Below, piece after piece: positions 63,681 through 64,000 of a stretch of DNA of 64,000 nucleotides. Source of the stretch: Jongsikchunia kroppenstedtii DSM 45133 (GTDB lineage: Bacteria > Actinomycetota > Actinomycetes > Mycobacteriales > Mycobacteriaceae); contig NZ_AQYG01000043.1 of assembly GCF_000380485.1 (NCBI RefSeq), positions 101,603-165,602 of the forward strand, read 5' to 3'. Below the pieces are notes generated by a model, which saw only the letters and a program-made list of their open reading frames with translations, was not told the DNA's origin and did not search any database. Position numbers and translations under genes: made by a program. Within the stretch, counting starts at the first letter, position 1. The number at the start of each line of letters is the position of its first letter.

Positions 63681-64000
63681 GGGCGTGTCTCCTAATGATT
63701 GGGTGATCGGTCGCTGATGATCGGTGGATGAGTTCTAGGTGTGAGTCGCTCAGTGATGCGCAGTGGGAGCGGATCGAGCCGTTGTTGCCGTCAAACGTTG
63801 GGCGGCAAGGGCGTCCGTTCTGCAACAACCGGCAGGTTGTCGAAGCGATCATCTATCGATACCGGACCGGGATTCCGTGGCGTGACCTGCCGTCGGAGGT
63901 GTTCGGGCCATGGCAGACGGTGTGGAAACGGCACCGCCGTTACGCCGAGGACGGCACCTGGGACATCGTTCTTGCCGAGGTACTGGCCGATGCTGACGCG
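63681..64000. mobile_element. IS5-type insertion sequence, left end (partial)
   Basis: GGGCGTGTCTCCTAATG from 63681 has the form of an IS5-group terminal inverted repeat and is followed 47 bp later by a transposase start. The right end lies beyond the window, so the target duplication cannot be checked. Confidence 0.7.
63728..64000 (+). CDS. IS5-family transposase, N-terminal part
   Basis: 91 residues are visible from ATG 63728 to the window edge, open throughout. LSDAQWERIEPLLPSNVGRQ, VVEAIIYRYRTGIPWRDLP and FGPWQTVWKRHRRYAEDGTW form the DUF4096 N-terminal domain found before a DDE catalytic domain. The DDE residues are outside the window, so activity cannot be judged. Confidence 0.9.
   Translation, partial: MSSRCESLSDAQWERIEPLLPSNVGRQGRPFCNNRQVVEAIIYRYRTGIPWRDLPSEVFGPWQTVWKRHRRYAEDGTWDIVLAEVLADADA

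Overview
This is high-GC actinobacterial DNA, almost certainly from the order Mycobacteriales and most like Gordonia or a close relative. The evidence is gene order. The chromosomal backbone follows Mycobacterium tuberculosis from about Rv0958 to Rv1011: moxR/VWA, rpmF, mprA-mprB-pepD-moaB2, mscL, an FmdB-type zinc ribbon, 5-formyl-THF cyclo-ligase, galU, glp (moeA1), rimJ, glpR, then pmt/rsmI, pabB, metG, tatD, rpfB, ksgA and ispE. The species assignment is inference; no rRNA is present.

Layout. 1-3.9 kb: a MoxR ATPase and its VWA partner, bracketed by two intergenic arrays built of 21-bp units that switch orientation in the middle. 3.9-11 kb: AEC transporter, rpmF, a TRIC-type channel and the envelope-stress set mprA-mprB-pepD with moaB and a small coupled gene. 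11-17 kb: two secreted or membrane proteins, MscL with a very long disordered tail, a SAF-domain protein, an FmdB-type protein, 5-FCL and galU. 17-21.8 kb: glp-rimJ-glpR (cell division and polar growth) with an inserted NAD(P)-binding reductase gene, then a membrane protein and tRNA-Ala(CGC).

21.86-31.76 kb is an integrated element of about 9.85 kb, bounded by 53-bp direct repeats of the tRNA-Ala 3' end. It has a tyrosine integrase, an Xre-type repressor, a divergent operator region, an excisionase-like protein, an AEP primase, an SF3/D5-type helicase, a candidate origin, several unknown proteins, a candidate HEPN-type protein, and one HK97-fold major capsid protein. No terminase, portal, protease, tail or lysis gene is visible. 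It looks like a capsid-encoding phage satellite, comparable in size and plan to phiRv1/phiRv2. This is the most interesting part of the window.

31.8-43.5 kb is an accessory stretch of small regulator/effector modules: a MarR pair, a MerR-controlled ABC exporter, an ABM protein with a Bcr/CflA transporter, an ArsR/AHSA1 pair, and a MerR-controlled DHA2 transporter. These are followed by an L,D-transpeptidase and a tandem universal stress protein. Several operators can be read directly as palindromes. 43.5-58 kb returns to the conserved backbone, with an acyl-CoA dehydrogenase and its TetR neighbour inserted, and ends with a Uup-like ABC-F protein. 58-63.6 kb carries a 3-hydroxyisobutyryl-CoA hydrolase divergent from a TetR gene, followed by a tightly overlapping set: MFS transporter, PLP amino-acid deaminase/aldolase and L-gulonolactone-type dehydrogenase. 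The window ends inside an IS5-type insertion sequence.
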